A stretch of DNA of 64,000 bases, from NCBI RefSeq assembly GCF_002608565.1, contig NZ_LIXM01000021.1, positions 1 to 64,000 on the forward strand, in the 5' to 3' direction. The position numbers and the translations under genes were made by a program. This DNA comes from Vibrio sp. PID17_43 (GTDB taxonomy: Bacteria > Pseudomonadota > Gammaproteobacteria > Enterobacterales > Vibrionaceae). The notes beneath the pieces were generated by a model that saw only the letters and a program-made list of their open reading frames with translations, searched no databases and was not told where the DNA came from. Positions 36,586 through 44,033 of this stretch are shown here, piece by piece (the first letter of the stretch is position 1; every line of letters starts with the position of its first letter).

Positions 36586-36612
36586 CATTATCATTATCAT
36601 TATCATTATCAT
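36586..36612. repeat. CATTAT hexanucleotide tandem repeat, Fur-box-like
   Basis: About 4.5 tandem copies of CATTAT. On the minus strand this reads GATAAT repeated, the hexamer unit of Fur-binding sites. It lies 75-100 bp upstream of the catalase ATG. Confidence 0.7.
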
Positions 36613-36686
36613 CGCTATTCTCCTCGCATAATTTTCGGATTCATCCAAAAGACAAGATTTATCATCACTATTGCAAGGAAATTTAA

Positions 36687-38123
36687 ATGAGCAAGAAACT
36701 GACGACAGCAGCAGGTTGCCCTGTTGCACATAACCAAAATGTTATGACTGCTGGCCCACGCGGTCCTCAATTATTACAAGATGTTTGGTTCCTTGAAAAA
36801 TTGGCACACTTTGATCGTGAAGTGATCCCAGAGCGTCGTATGCACGCAAAAGGTTCTGGTGCTTACGGTACGTTCACAGTAACTCACGACATCACAAAAT
36901 ACACTCGCGCTAAGATCTTCTCTGACATCGGGAAAAAAACAGAACTATTCGCTCGCTTCACTACAGTAGCTGGTGAGCGCGGTGCCGCAGACGCAGAACG
37001 CGACATCCGTGGTTTCGCACTAAAATTCTACACAGAAGAAGGTAACTGGGACTTAGTTGGTAACAACACGCCTGTATTCTTCCTACGTGACCCACTAAAA
37101 TTCCCAGATCTAAACCACGCAGTAAAACGCGACCCTCGCACTAACATGCGCAGCTCTACCAGCAACTGGGATTTCTGGACATCACTACCAGAGGCTTTCC
37201 ATCAAGTGACCATCGTAATGAGTGACCGTGGTATCCCAGCGTCTTATCGTCACATGCATGGTTTTGGTAGCCATACGTTCAGCTTTATCAACGCAGAAAA
37301 CGAGCGTTACTGGGTGAAATTCCACTTCAAAACTCAGCAAGGCATCAAAAACCTAACTGATCAAGAGGCAGAAGCGATCATAGGGAAAGACCGTGAAAGC
37401 CACCATCGTGACCTTTACGAAGCGATTGAACGTCAAGACTTCCCTAAATGGAAGATGTACGTACAGATCATGCCTGAGCTTGAAGCCGATGAAGTCAACT
37501 TCAACCCATTCGACCTAACACGTGTATGGTCTCAAAAAGATTACCCATTGATCCCCATTGGTGAATTTGAACTAAACCGTAACCCAGAAAACTTCTACGC
37601 AGAAGTTGAACAATCAGCGTTCAACCCAGCAGCTGTCGTACCGGGTATCGGATTCTCTCCAGACAAGATGCTGCAAGGCCGTTTGTTCGCTTACGGCGAT
37701 GCTCAGCATTACCGTTTAGGTGTGAACCACCATCAAATCCCTGTGAACGCTCCTCGTTGCCCTGTTCACAGCTACCACCGCGACGGCGCGATGCGAGTTG
37801 ATGGTAACTTTGGCTCAACATTGGGCTACGAGCCAAACTACAAACAAGAATGGGCAGAGCAACCAGACTACTCTGAGCCACCACTACGTATCAACGGCAA
37901 CGCTGATCACTACGATCACCGTGTAGACGAAGACTACTTCAGCCAAGCGGGTGAGCTATTCCGCCTGATGAACGAAGAACAACGTCAAACTCTGTTCGAC
38001 AACACGGCTCGTGCAATGGACGGCGTGCCTGATTTCATCCAACAGCGCCACGTTCAACACGCTTACCAAGCGGACGAAGCGTACGGCAAAGGTCTTGAGA
38101 TTGCGCTAGGCTTAAACAAGTAA
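36687..38123 (+). CDS. katA: Heme catalase, small-subunit clade 3
   Basis: 478 residues, typical of clade-3 monofunctional catalases, which dismutate hydrogen peroxide in cytosol or periplasm. The active-site His53 is in [19 protein letters not shown] (about 125-136) contains the distal Asn, and heme-ligand Tyr336 lies in [12 protein letters not shown]. An NADPH-binding surface is expected for this clade. No signal peptide is seen. AAGGAAA lies 6-7 nt upstream. The upstream region has a perfect CRP site and a GATAAT repeat tract, so carbon and iron status may modulate it. No ankyrin-repeat partner gene follows. Confidence 0.95.
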   Translation: MSKKLTTAAGCPVAHNQNVMTAGPRGPQLLQDVWFLEKLAHFDREVIPERRMHAKGSGAYGTFTVTHDITKYTRAKIFSDIGKKTELFARFTTVAGERGAADAERDIRGFALKFYTEEGNWDLVGNNTPVFFLRDPLKFPDLNHAVKRDPRTNMRSSTSNWDFWTSLPEAFHQVTIVMSDRGIPASYRHMHGFGSHTFSFINAENERYWVKFHFKTQQGIKNLTDQEAEAIIGKDRESHHRDLYEAIERQDFPKWKMYVQIMPELEADEVNFNPFDLTRVWSQKDYPLIPIGEFELNRNPENFYAEVEQSAFNPAAVVPGIGFSPDKMLQGRLFAYGDAQHYRLGVNHHQIPVNAPRCPVHSYHRDGAMRVDGNFGSTLGYEPNYKQEWAEQPDYSEPPLRINGNADHYDHRVDEDYFSQAGELFRLMNEEQRQTLFDNTARAMDGVPDFIQQRHVQHAYQADEAYGKGLEIALGLNK

Positions 38124-38168
38124 GCGAACGCTGCAAGTATCACACTGTGTGACTAACAGACATAAAAA

Positions 38169-38192
38169 AGGAGGTGCCCTAAGGCACCTCCT
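38169..38192. terminator. Hairpin downstream of katA
   Basis: A 10-bp stem AGGAGGTGCC/GGCACCTCCT. The T run is on the minus strand side; it can serve the convergent dehydrogenase gene and perhaps protect the katA 3' end. Confidence 0.7.
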
Positions 38193-38236
38193 GATTTCAA
38201 ATCACTAATCACAATCAATGCTCAAGGAGATTCATT

Positions 38237-38296
38237 ATGATCAACTTAGATTTCTTTAAGCTCTTTGATACCCAAGAACTGTTTATCTATTACTGA
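38237..38296 (+). CDS. Possible 19-residue micropeptide
   Basis: MINLDFFKLFDTQELFIYY is preceded by AAGGAGA with a 6-7 nt spacing, an ideal ribosome site. It is followed by TGA only 9 bp before the convergent dehydrogenase stop. It may be a genuine micropeptide or the surviving 5' end of a deleted gene. Confidence 0.25.
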   Translation: MINLDFFKLFDTQELFIYY

Positions 38297-38304
38297 TTCA
38301 TCAA

Positions 38305-39183
38305 CTACTGATTTTTAGCTACCGCTTTGATCAGTACTGATGTATCCATGCGACCTAAACCATCGCATTGAAGGTCTGCGTATTGCTCATCCACTTTCTT
38401 AGTCAGTGGAAGGTCTAAACCCACTCGCTCTGCTTCTTGCAAACAGAAGCCTAGATCTTTGCGCATCCAGTCGATTGCAAAACCAAAATCAAACTTACCT
38501 TCCGCCATGGTATTTGCACGGTTTTCCATCTGCCATGAACCTGCGGCGCCGTGTTTCAGTGTTTCAACCACTTGGGCAATGTCCAAGCCTGATTTTTGTG
38601 CCAGCAGCAAAGCTTCACTCAGACCTTGTAGCACGCCACCAATACAAATTTGGTTTACCATCTTACAGCGTTGGCCTTGGCCGTTTTCACCCAGTAGTGT
38701 CATCTGCTTCGCGTACACGTCCATCGCTGGAGACACGCGATCGAAAATACTTTGCTCACCACCACACATGATGGTTAGTACGCCGTTTTCTGCGCCCGCT
38801 TGACCACCAGAAACCGGTGCATCAATGAAGTGATTGCCGTATTGAGCGCACGCTTCGGCAAGCTCTACCGCCAAGTCAGCAGATGTCGTCGTGTGGTCAA
38901 CCAACACTGCACCCGCGTTTAAGCCAACCAAGATGCCCTCTTCACCGTATACGACGCTGCGTACATCATCGTCGTTGCCAACACAAGTAAAGACAATGTC
39001 ACAACCTTCGGCAGCTTCACGTGGTGTCTCACACGCTACGCCTTGGTATTCTTCAGCCCACTTATCTGCCTTAGCTTTGGTACGGTTGTACACTTTGGTT
39101 TCAAAGCCCGCTTTACTTAAGTAACTAGCCATTGGGTATCCCATAACACCCAGACCGATAAACGCTACTCGTAGTTTATCCAT
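38305..39183 (-). CDS. NAD(P)-dependent beta-hydroxyacid dehydrogenase (GarR/MmsB-like)
   Basis: A 292-residue dehydrogenase of the 3-hydroxyisobutyrate / tartronate semialdehyde reductase family. The Rossmann motif is FIGLGVMGYPMA (about 8-19), the substrate motif is DAPVSGGQAGAENG (about 121-134), and catalytic Lys lies in GQRCKMVNQ (about 170-178). The substrate (3-hydroxyisobutyrate, tartronate semialdehyde or a related 3-hydroxyacid) cannot be fixed. AGGAGT lies 7 nt before the ATG. It stands alone on the minus strand, convergent with the catalase. Confidence 0.87.
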   Translation of the reverse strand: MDKLRVAFIGLGVMGYPMASYLSKAGFETKVYNRTKAKADKWAEEYQGVACETPREAAEGCDIVFTCVGNDDDVRSVVYGEEGILVGLNAGAVLVDHTTTSADLAVELAEACAQYGNHFIDAPVSGGQAGAENGVLTIMCGGEQSIFDRVSPAMDVYAKQMTLLGENGQGQRCKMVNQICIGGVLQGLSEALLLAQKSGLDIAQVVETLKHGAAGSWQMENRANTMAEGKFDFGFAIDWMRKDLGFCLQEAERVGLDLPLTKKVDEQYADLQCDGLGRMDTSVLIKAVAKNQ

Positions 39184-39309
39184 TGCAAGACTCCTGAATT
39201 CGAATTAGTTTCGTTTTGAAGTATGTTACTAAAGAATTCAAACCATTACCTGCAATTTATGTAAAAACCTAGTTGACTTTCGCCGGACAGATTATTAACG
39301 TTTACACAT

Positions 39310-39386
39310 CGGACTGTAGCGCAGCTTGGTAGCGCACCGTCATGGGGTGTCGGGGGTCGCTGGTTCAAATCCAGTCAGTCCGACCA
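39310..39386 (+). tRNA. tRNA-Pro (anticodon GGG)
   Basis: A 77-nt tRNA with encoded CCA. The acceptor CGGACTG/CAGTCCG is perfect, the D arm is GCGC-AGCTTGGTA-GCGC, the anticodon loop ATGGGGT gives anticodon GGG, and the T loop is TTCAAAT. The central part equals the E. coli proL tRNA. An upstream TTGACT (about 39274) may be its -35 element. Confidence 0.95.
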
Positions 39387-39601
39387 TTTTCAATTCCCCC
39401 CTCATGATTTCCGCAATATCAGCACACAGTATCTAAATCGCACTTCTCTAACTTTTTAGTGCGCCAAAAGATAGCATTCACTCCTCTGTCTCACTTTATC
39501 AAGCCTATGTGACCTCAGCTCGGGATAATCTAAGCCATTCAGCACAGTGATGAGCCAATATTTTGTGAATGGTAACGCGTTGCGAACAGAGAACCTCAGA
39601 G

Positions 39602-39628
39602 CAAAAAAAAGCCTCGCAACGGCGAAGC
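39602..39628 (-). terminator. Terminator after the RNA methyltransferase gene
   Basis: On the minus strand GCTTCGC-N4-GCGAGGC is followed by eight T. Confidence 0.82.
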
Positions 39629-39657
39629 ATTATAGGTTTCATGTGATTCAGTTTCAG

Positions 39658-40176
39658 TTAAGCGTTCGCTTTCACTTTTAATCGATTTTTATTGTCTCGG
39701 TTAGCAATGACTTGTTGATGGTCATCTATTGAACCTAACGTTTTCGCTAAACGGTCATACAAGACAACATTAACGGTCGCGGCAAGATTCATGCAGCCCG
39801 TGGTAGGGACATACACAACGTGATGCGCTTGATCGACCACATCTTGTGGCAATGAACCGTCTTCAGGTCCAAACACATACACCGCTTTCTTGGGATGAGT
39901 AAAGTGCGGAAGCGCCACTGCGCCAACGGCCAATTCTACGCATACAATTTCTACATCGCTTTCTAACTCAGCGGTAAGATCGTCCATCTCGACCAATCCA
40001 ATACGTTCATGCATGTTTTTGGTGTCTGTTTGGAATTTTACGGCGCGATTATAACGAGTACCGTTATAGCGTACCTGTGTGGCGTCATAACAGCCCGCAG
40101 CACGCATAACAGCGCCAACGTTAGTTGGATTTTTCGGGTTGTGCAGGCCAATAATGACCGTTGGCTGTGTTGTCAT
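39658..40176 (-). CDS. SPOUT-class RNA 2'-O-methyltransferase (TrmH family)
   Basis: A 172-residue SPOUT methyltransferase. The three conserved motifs are NPTNVGAVMRAAG (about 15-27, with the catalytic Arg), YVFGPEDGSLPQ (about 99-110) and CMNLAATVNVVLYDR (about 129-143), which build the SAM-binding trefoil knot. The charged C-terminal tail is variable. The target is likely tRNA or rRNA ribose but cannot be named. It lies near a tRNA gene on the opposite strand, probably by chance. Confidence 0.87.
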   Translation of the reverse strand: MTTQPTVIIGLHNPKNPTNVGAVMRAAGCYDATQVRYNGTRYNRAVKFQTDTKNMHERIGLVEMDDLTAELESDVEIVCVELAVGAVALPHFTHPKKAVYVFGPEDGSLPQDVVDQAHHVVYVPTTGCMNLAATVNVVLYDRLAKTLGSIDDHQQVIANRDNKNRLKVKANA

Positions 40177-40189
40177 TGCTTGTGTTCTA

Positions 40190-40440
40190 CTTCTACGTTT
40201 GAATATTGAATCGAAACGGTGGATTATGGACCTAATGTGGTCGAAGTACTATCGCTAGATCACAATATTTGCCCGCGATTATTCCAATATGTCAAACCAT
40301 CTCCATCGCTAACAGAGAAGATGACTGATAGTGAGTCTGGCCTTCCTTGGTTTTATTTCTGTGCAGCTTTTCATCAATGGAGAAAGTTGGTCTTGGGTCC
40401 AAGGCATACGAATATAATTGGTATTCATCTAAGAGCAATT
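40190..40440. other. Intergenic stretch without a supported gene
   Basis: One 97-codon plus-strand frame is present but shows no ribosome site, conserved pattern or codon signal. I see nothing else. Confidence 0.4.
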
Positions 40441-40446
40441 GTAACC

Positions 40447-40478
40447 AAAAGAGCAGAGATAAATCCCTGCTCTTTTTC
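40447..40478. terminator. Terminator after the VC0807-family gene
   Basis: AAAAGAGCAG/CTGCTCTTTT stem with a 10-nt loop, T-rich on both strands. Confidence 0.78.
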
Positions 40479-40504
40479 TTTAAATCAAAGCATTAACACT
40501 CAAA

Positions 40505-41200
40505 TTACTTAGTATGAAAAATCTGCTCGGTCTCGAGAGACGTCATTGCTCGAACTTGACGCCAAATGTAATAAAAAATACCAAACATCATCAACATACT
40601 TGGAATTGCAATGATAGGGTAACTGTAAAGTGTCAACTTACCCAACTCTTCATTGAACGCTACTGTGCCTGCTGGGCTGGTGACAATCCAGGTTGCTAAG
40701 AAGTAATTCATTGCTGAAGAAAACGCAAATGTGCTAGCAAATAGATAATTTGATGACATCAAGCAACGCTCGAACTCCTCAGTTCGGCCGCGCGCGCTCA
40801 AGCGTTCCTTGATCAAAGAAAGGTTTAACACCGTATCATTCAGGAGCATCTTCTGCATGAAAGGATAACGTGTAAACGTTGAACCCAACACAGCTAAACC
40901 AATAAGGCCAGGAATCAGAGCCTCTTTCAGCGCCAACCAGCGCGTATCGAGTTCTAATAAACCAATGCCACCCGTTAATAGAACACTAACAAAGCCAAGT
41001 GCAGAGATGAAGTTAAACTTCTTGTTACGGATAAGATCCATACCACCGTAAACAATAGGAAATAGCAAAGCGACAACGAGTGCCATCGCGGTTCCTAAAT
41101 GCTCATCGCCACTGAACTTCATCAAGATGAAAGAAGGGATGAATACGTTAAAAAGGATCTCGAAGAGAGGATTCGACTTTTTCGCGGTTGTGTTGTTCAT
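40505..41200 (-). CDS. VC0807-family integral membrane protein
   Basis: 231 residues with about six hydrophobic segments. The start NPLFEILFNVFIPSFILMKF, the motif FPIVYGGMDLIRNKKFNFIS (about 46-65) and TRYPFMQKMLLNDTVLN are typical of the conserved gammaproteobacterial VC0807 family, whose function is unknown. Basic loops suggest cytoplasmic sides. It is monocistronic with a strong downstream terminator. Confidence 0.78.
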   Translation of the reverse strand: MNNTTAKKSNPLFEILFNVFIPSFILMKFSGDEHLGTAMALVVALLFPIVYGGMDLIRNKKFNFISALGFVSVLLTGGIGLLELDTRWLALKEALIPGLIGLAVLGSTFTRYPFMQKMLLNDTVLNLSLIKERLSARGRTEEFERCLMSSNYLFASTFAFSSAMNYFLATWIVTSPAGTVAFNEELGKLTLYSYPIIAIPSMLMMFGIFYYIWRQVRAMTSLETEQIFHTK

Positions 41201-41495
41201 AATTTCCTACTGAATCTACTATAACCCCAAAAGGCGGGTTGCCTTGAGATTAAGTGGGCATATCTGTTACTTGTTTACTTTGAGGTGAAGTGTTCACCGC
41301 TTAGCGCCAGATGTAAAGGGTTAAAGCCTCGAGTTATGTAACGACTTATGAAATAGACGAGCAAACGACACGTTAACTCGCTGTACGCAAAAGGAAATGC
41401 GCCTTAGCTATGATGTAAATGTTGTTATAACAAACGTTTAGAGAGGGATTCGCATGGCGTTGCTCAGCACTTAAACGGTCGTCGTGTCACATCCA

Positions 41496-41888
41496 CTACT
41501 TGTAACTGTCTGGCAATAGGGCGTGGCCAGCGTACTCTGTCAAATAGACGAGCGCATCAATGACGCGGATAGGCGTTAACAGGTTATCTTCGTTACAGTT
41601 ATCTAATTCAAATGTAAGGTAAATGCGACCAAATTCCACCTTTAGAAATAGGTTTCCTTGGGGGGCTCTATCTTGGGTTAAAGCAAACACGCCAACACCG
41701 ATAAAGTGCGAGCTTTTCAGATTTCTAGTCGCGTAGATATCACACTTCAGCTGGTGTGCGAGCGTTAAGAAATCGAGAAGTAGATTAATTTGATCGTCTG
41801 AAACGTTATCTAGTGCTTTTATATGCGGTTCTTTGCAGAAACGCTCTAAATAGCTCATCATTTCGTCGATATCGTTGTTAAATAGCAT
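41496..41888 (-). CDS. Hypothetical protein
   Basis: About 130 residues from ATG 41888; the frame is open to 41945, which would add 19 residues. It is a soluble acidic protein with an N-terminal helical part (NDIDEMMSYLERFCKEP) and a beta-rich centre (FLKVEFGRIYLTFELDN). No known domain or ribosome site stands out. The region just upstream on the other strand is the broken edge of a guanine-deaminase-like gene, so its own promoter region may have been rearranged. Confidence 0.5.
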   Translation of the reverse strand: MLFNNDIDEMMSYLERFCKEPHIKALDNVSDDQINLLLDFLTLAHQLKCDIYATRNLKSSHFIGVGVFALTQDRAPQGNLFLKVEFGRIYLTFELDNCNEDNLLTPIRVIDALVYLTEYAGHALLPDSYK

Positions 41889-41954
41889 CGTAGGCCGCCC
41901 GTATTGTAAGGCTTGCGATTGTACCTTTAGAGCAACAACATACAAAGCGTTTAA

Positions 41955-42344
41955 ATTGGCCTCGGCAGCGACATTGCGGAGGCTCCCTCACCATCGATCT
42001 TCCGTGCGGCTTTTGATGCGGTCAGCCACTCTCGCGTCCGTGAAGAAGGCGTTGATGTGATGCAACCTGCCTCACAGCATGGTACGCCGAGTTCACGAAT
42101 CAGCTTTGTGGAAGCATTTTGGATGCCGACTGCCGGGGGCGCACAAGTATTAGATGCGAAGACTGGTCTGCTAGCGAAAAACCATCACTACGATGCCATC
42201 GTGGTCGAGGCGAACAAAGATGTTGGCAACCTTCACATTTGGTCGGAGTTTGATTCACCAAAAGACATTCTAGAAAAGATCATCTGCCTGGCTCAAAAAG
42301 AGAACGTGAAATGCGTTTGGGTTCAAGATAAGTTGATTATTTAG
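41955..42344 (+). pseudogene. Guanine-deaminase-like amidohydrolase, C-terminal remnant
   Basis: The frame begins right after a TAA (41952-41954) with IGLGSDIAEAPSPSIFRAA, which parallels the metal-ligand Asp segment (GLGTD) of guanine deaminase/TRZ-type amidohydrolases. It continues as FVEAFWMPTAGGAQVLDAK and HHYDAIVVEANKD, then ends near the normal C-terminus. The first approximately 300 residues, including the HxH zinc site, are absent and no start codon precedes the homology. It is therefore a 5'-deleted remnant next to a hypothetical gene on the other strand. Confidence 0.75.
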
Positions 42345-42439
42345 ATATAATAAAAACTTATCGGTCACACCTACCTTAGTCCCTGTAACACACCTAGGTG
42401 ACTTCAACATGCAGGGCTCTGGACGTATTGCCTTAGGCA

Positions 42440-42470
42440 TATACCCAAGCAACCCAAGATGCTTGGGTAA
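42440..42470. repeat. Dispersed intergenic repeat with hairpin
   Basis: TATACCCAAGCAACCCAAGA then TGCTTGGGTA; CCCAAGC/GCTTGGG forms a 7-bp stem. Confidence 0.6.
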
Positions 42471-42478
42471 ACCAATAA

Positions 42479-42504
42479 GCGCCTCCCACTTCGAGGCGTT
42501 TTTA
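42479..42504 (+). terminator. Intrinsic terminator
   Basis: CGCCTC/GAGGCG stem followed by TTTTTA. It sits at the end of the convergent hypothetical gene and after the guanine-deaminase remnant. Confidence 0.7.
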
Positions 42505-42882
42505 TTGAAACGAGTAATACTCACCTAACGAGCAATCATGCAAATCAGAAATAACGTAACTTCTCAGCGAATTGATTTTGAAATTAAAAACCACATATTT
42601 ACAAACATTGCGATTGCTTTCGCTGTAAGTGATATACCCTTCACTATAAGCACGTTGACCGTCGTTAGAGGTGATGTCTGCCGCCAATTCTAAATACGCT
42701 TTATGGGCATTAACGCGCTTCATCATCTCATATACATCGAGCCACTCTTCTCGGTTTGCCATTTGAATCAACATAGATTCTGCTTGGGTTTCCAACCTTT
42801 GTGGGTAAACATAAAAACGCTCATACGCTAAGTAAGCACTCACCAAGATAAGGATTAACACTGCTGATGTCGTTCTTTTCAT
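42502..42882 (-). CDS. Hypothetical protein with N-terminal membrane anchor
   Basis: 126 residues. A single N-terminal hydrophobic helix (about 5-20, SAVLILILVSAYLAY) anchors or exports a soluble domain with two cysteines (NVCKYVVF and HDCSLGEYY) and a helical middle. No family is recognised. The stop overlaps the terminator at 42479. It lies between two copies of the dispersed repeat. Confidence 0.55.
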   Translation of the reverse strand: MKRTTSAVLILILVSAYLAYERFYVYPQRLETQAESMLIQMANREEWLDVYEMMKRVNAHKAYLELAADITSNDGQRAYSEGYITYSESNRNVCKYVVFNFKINSLRSYVISDLHDCSLGEYYSFQ

Positions 42883-42934
42883 GCAAGTTGGCTCTTATCG
42901 TTATAAAGATTCTGAGGATCTCTCAGGCTAGATA

Positions 42935-42967
42935 TATACCCGAGTCACCTCAAGATGCTTGTGTATA
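42935..42967. repeat. Dispersed intergenic repeat with hairpin
   Basis: TATACCCGAGTCACCTCAAG then ATGCTTGTGTATA; TATAC/GTATA ends pair. Confidence 0.55.
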
Positions 42968-43059
42968 AGAGTTTAGGGTAAGGAATTGACCCAAATAACA
43001 AGCGACGGTCAGAGTCAGTCAATTTCATGACAAACCGCTATCTTCCAAAAAATGACCAT

Positions 43060-43365
43060 CGAATCGCCCATCAAGGTTAAACCATTTTTATTCGAACCAA
43101 AGTGGGGACGATCGTCGGGACGCAAAGCTGGTCAACCTTGCTTATCGCACACAAAGTTCAGTACACCGTGCACGGCTTTATCGCGGCACGCTTAGATGCA
43201 CTGACCACAGCTAATGCAGTGGTTAGCATCAAACTCGATAAACTCAGAGCTACGGTCCATAACCTTGGTTTCTTTTCTGATACGCAAGCTTCATGCGCAG
43301 ACATATCTGCATCTGCGGCATGGCGTTTAAGCTGGCGAAACGTGTTCACTTCAGTCAATAGGAAG
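43060..43365 (-). pseudogene. Formate-dehydrogenase-like alpha subunit, degenerate ferredoxin-domain fragment
   Basis: Minus-strand translation gives QLKRHAADADMSAHEACVSE in one frame. After a one-base shift it gives DRSSEFIEFDANHCISCGQCI, here in two parts: SSEFIEFDA and NHCISCGQCI. Then a TAA replaces one codon before ACRDKAVHGVLNFVCDKQG, a TGA follows, and PALRPDDRPHFGSNKNG and MGDS close the match. This is the CxxCGxC ferredoxin-like segment at the N-terminus of NAD-linked formate dehydrogenase alpha subunits and NuoG-like proteins. One frameshift and two stops mark it as dead. The rest of the roughly 900-residue gene is gone. Confidence 0.72.
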
Positions 43366-43382
43366 CAAAAATTAATTAAATC

Positions 43383-43413
43383 TTGACCTTACCCTAAGGT
43401 TAACCTTTAAAAT
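43383..43413 (+). promoter_or_regulatory. CueR/MerR-type promoter of the copper efflux operon
   Basis: TTGACC (43383-43388), a 19-bp spacer and TAAAAT (43408-43413). The spacer contains the dyad CCTTA-CCC-TAAGG. A 19-bp spacer with a dyad between -35 and -10 is the hallmark of MerR-family activation; CueR is the expected copper sensor. Confidence 0.7.
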
Positions 43414-43452
43414 AGAAAGGCTTTCATCATTTTCATCAAAACGGGAAAAGGT

Positions 43453-43896
43453 ATGCACTTAAAGTCGCTGCATACAATTTGGTTAACTCTCTTTACTGCG
43501 CTGGTACTTTTGGTATCGAGTGTGGCTAATAGTGAGCCTTTGATGAACATCCAAATGATGTCAAACGGCAAGATGAATCATGGACATTCTATGATGAAGA
43601 GCGACAGTGAGCACTGTGACATGCCCGAAATAATGGGCGTTGCTATGACAGAAGTTTCAATGACAGACGCTCCCTTAGTAGAAAATAGTGACGCAAAAGA
43701 AACCAGCATGAACTGCGGAGGCAGTTCCGGTATGGTTCACACCTGCTGCACAACCGCATGCACAATCGTGTTTGTTCCCCTGCCTATTCCTGTCAATAGT
43801 CCAATGCCTACCGTTTATCGTGCAGCCATTACTCCCGAATTCGCTTCCCCTGTCGTGCATATCACCCGCGACCTGTACAGGCCCCCTATAGTTTAA
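43453..43896 (+). CDS. Small exported Met/His/Cys-rich protein of the copper operon
   Basis: 147 residues with a signal peptide (about 8-27). The mature part is rich in potential Cu(I)/Cu(II) ligands: NGKMNHGHSMMKSDSEHCD (about 39-57) and CGGSSGMVHTCCTTACT (about 88-104). A proline-rich tail ends RDLYRPPIV. It resembles the small DUF2946-like proteins that precede copper efflux genes. It is the first gene after the CueR-type promoter, about 140 bp before the TolC-type gene. A periplasmic copper-binding role is inferred. Confidence 0.7.
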   Translation: MHLKSLHTIWLTLFTALVLLVSSVANSEPLMNIQMMSNGKMNHGHSMMKSDSEHCDMPEIMGVAMTEVSMTDAPLVENSDAKETSMNCGGSSGMVHTCCTTACTIVFVPLPIPVNSPMPTVYRAAITPEFASPVVHITRDLYRPPIV

Positions 43897-44033
43897 GTCA
43901 GTCAAGCATTCGACCCTGCGTGTATCTCGCAGGTTGTTTTAATGCGCCCGAGCGATGGTGTAAGACTGGCTTACTGTTCCCGCTTTAACTCAAGTCTTCC
44001 CCCTATCGATCCGGCGAACACTGGATTTAGATT

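Noticed and set aside
36586..36612. CATTAT tandem repeat as a CRISPR or mobile-element end
   Set aside because: Unit is only 6 bp without spacers; better read as a regulatory or slippage tract.
40219..40512. 97-codon plus-strand frame between the RNA methyltransferase and VC0807-family genes
   Set aside because: No ribosome site, no recognisable pattern, and it contains the terminator hairpin of the convergent gene.
41454..41474. Six-codon ORF with a good ribosome site (ATGGCGTTGCTCAGC)
   Set aside because: Too short to support as a gene; possibly a relic of the start of a deleted gene.
43102..43386. 94-codon plus-strand frame
   Set aside because: It is the antisense of the formate-dehydrogenase-like remnant, whose conserved cysteine text lies on the minus strand.
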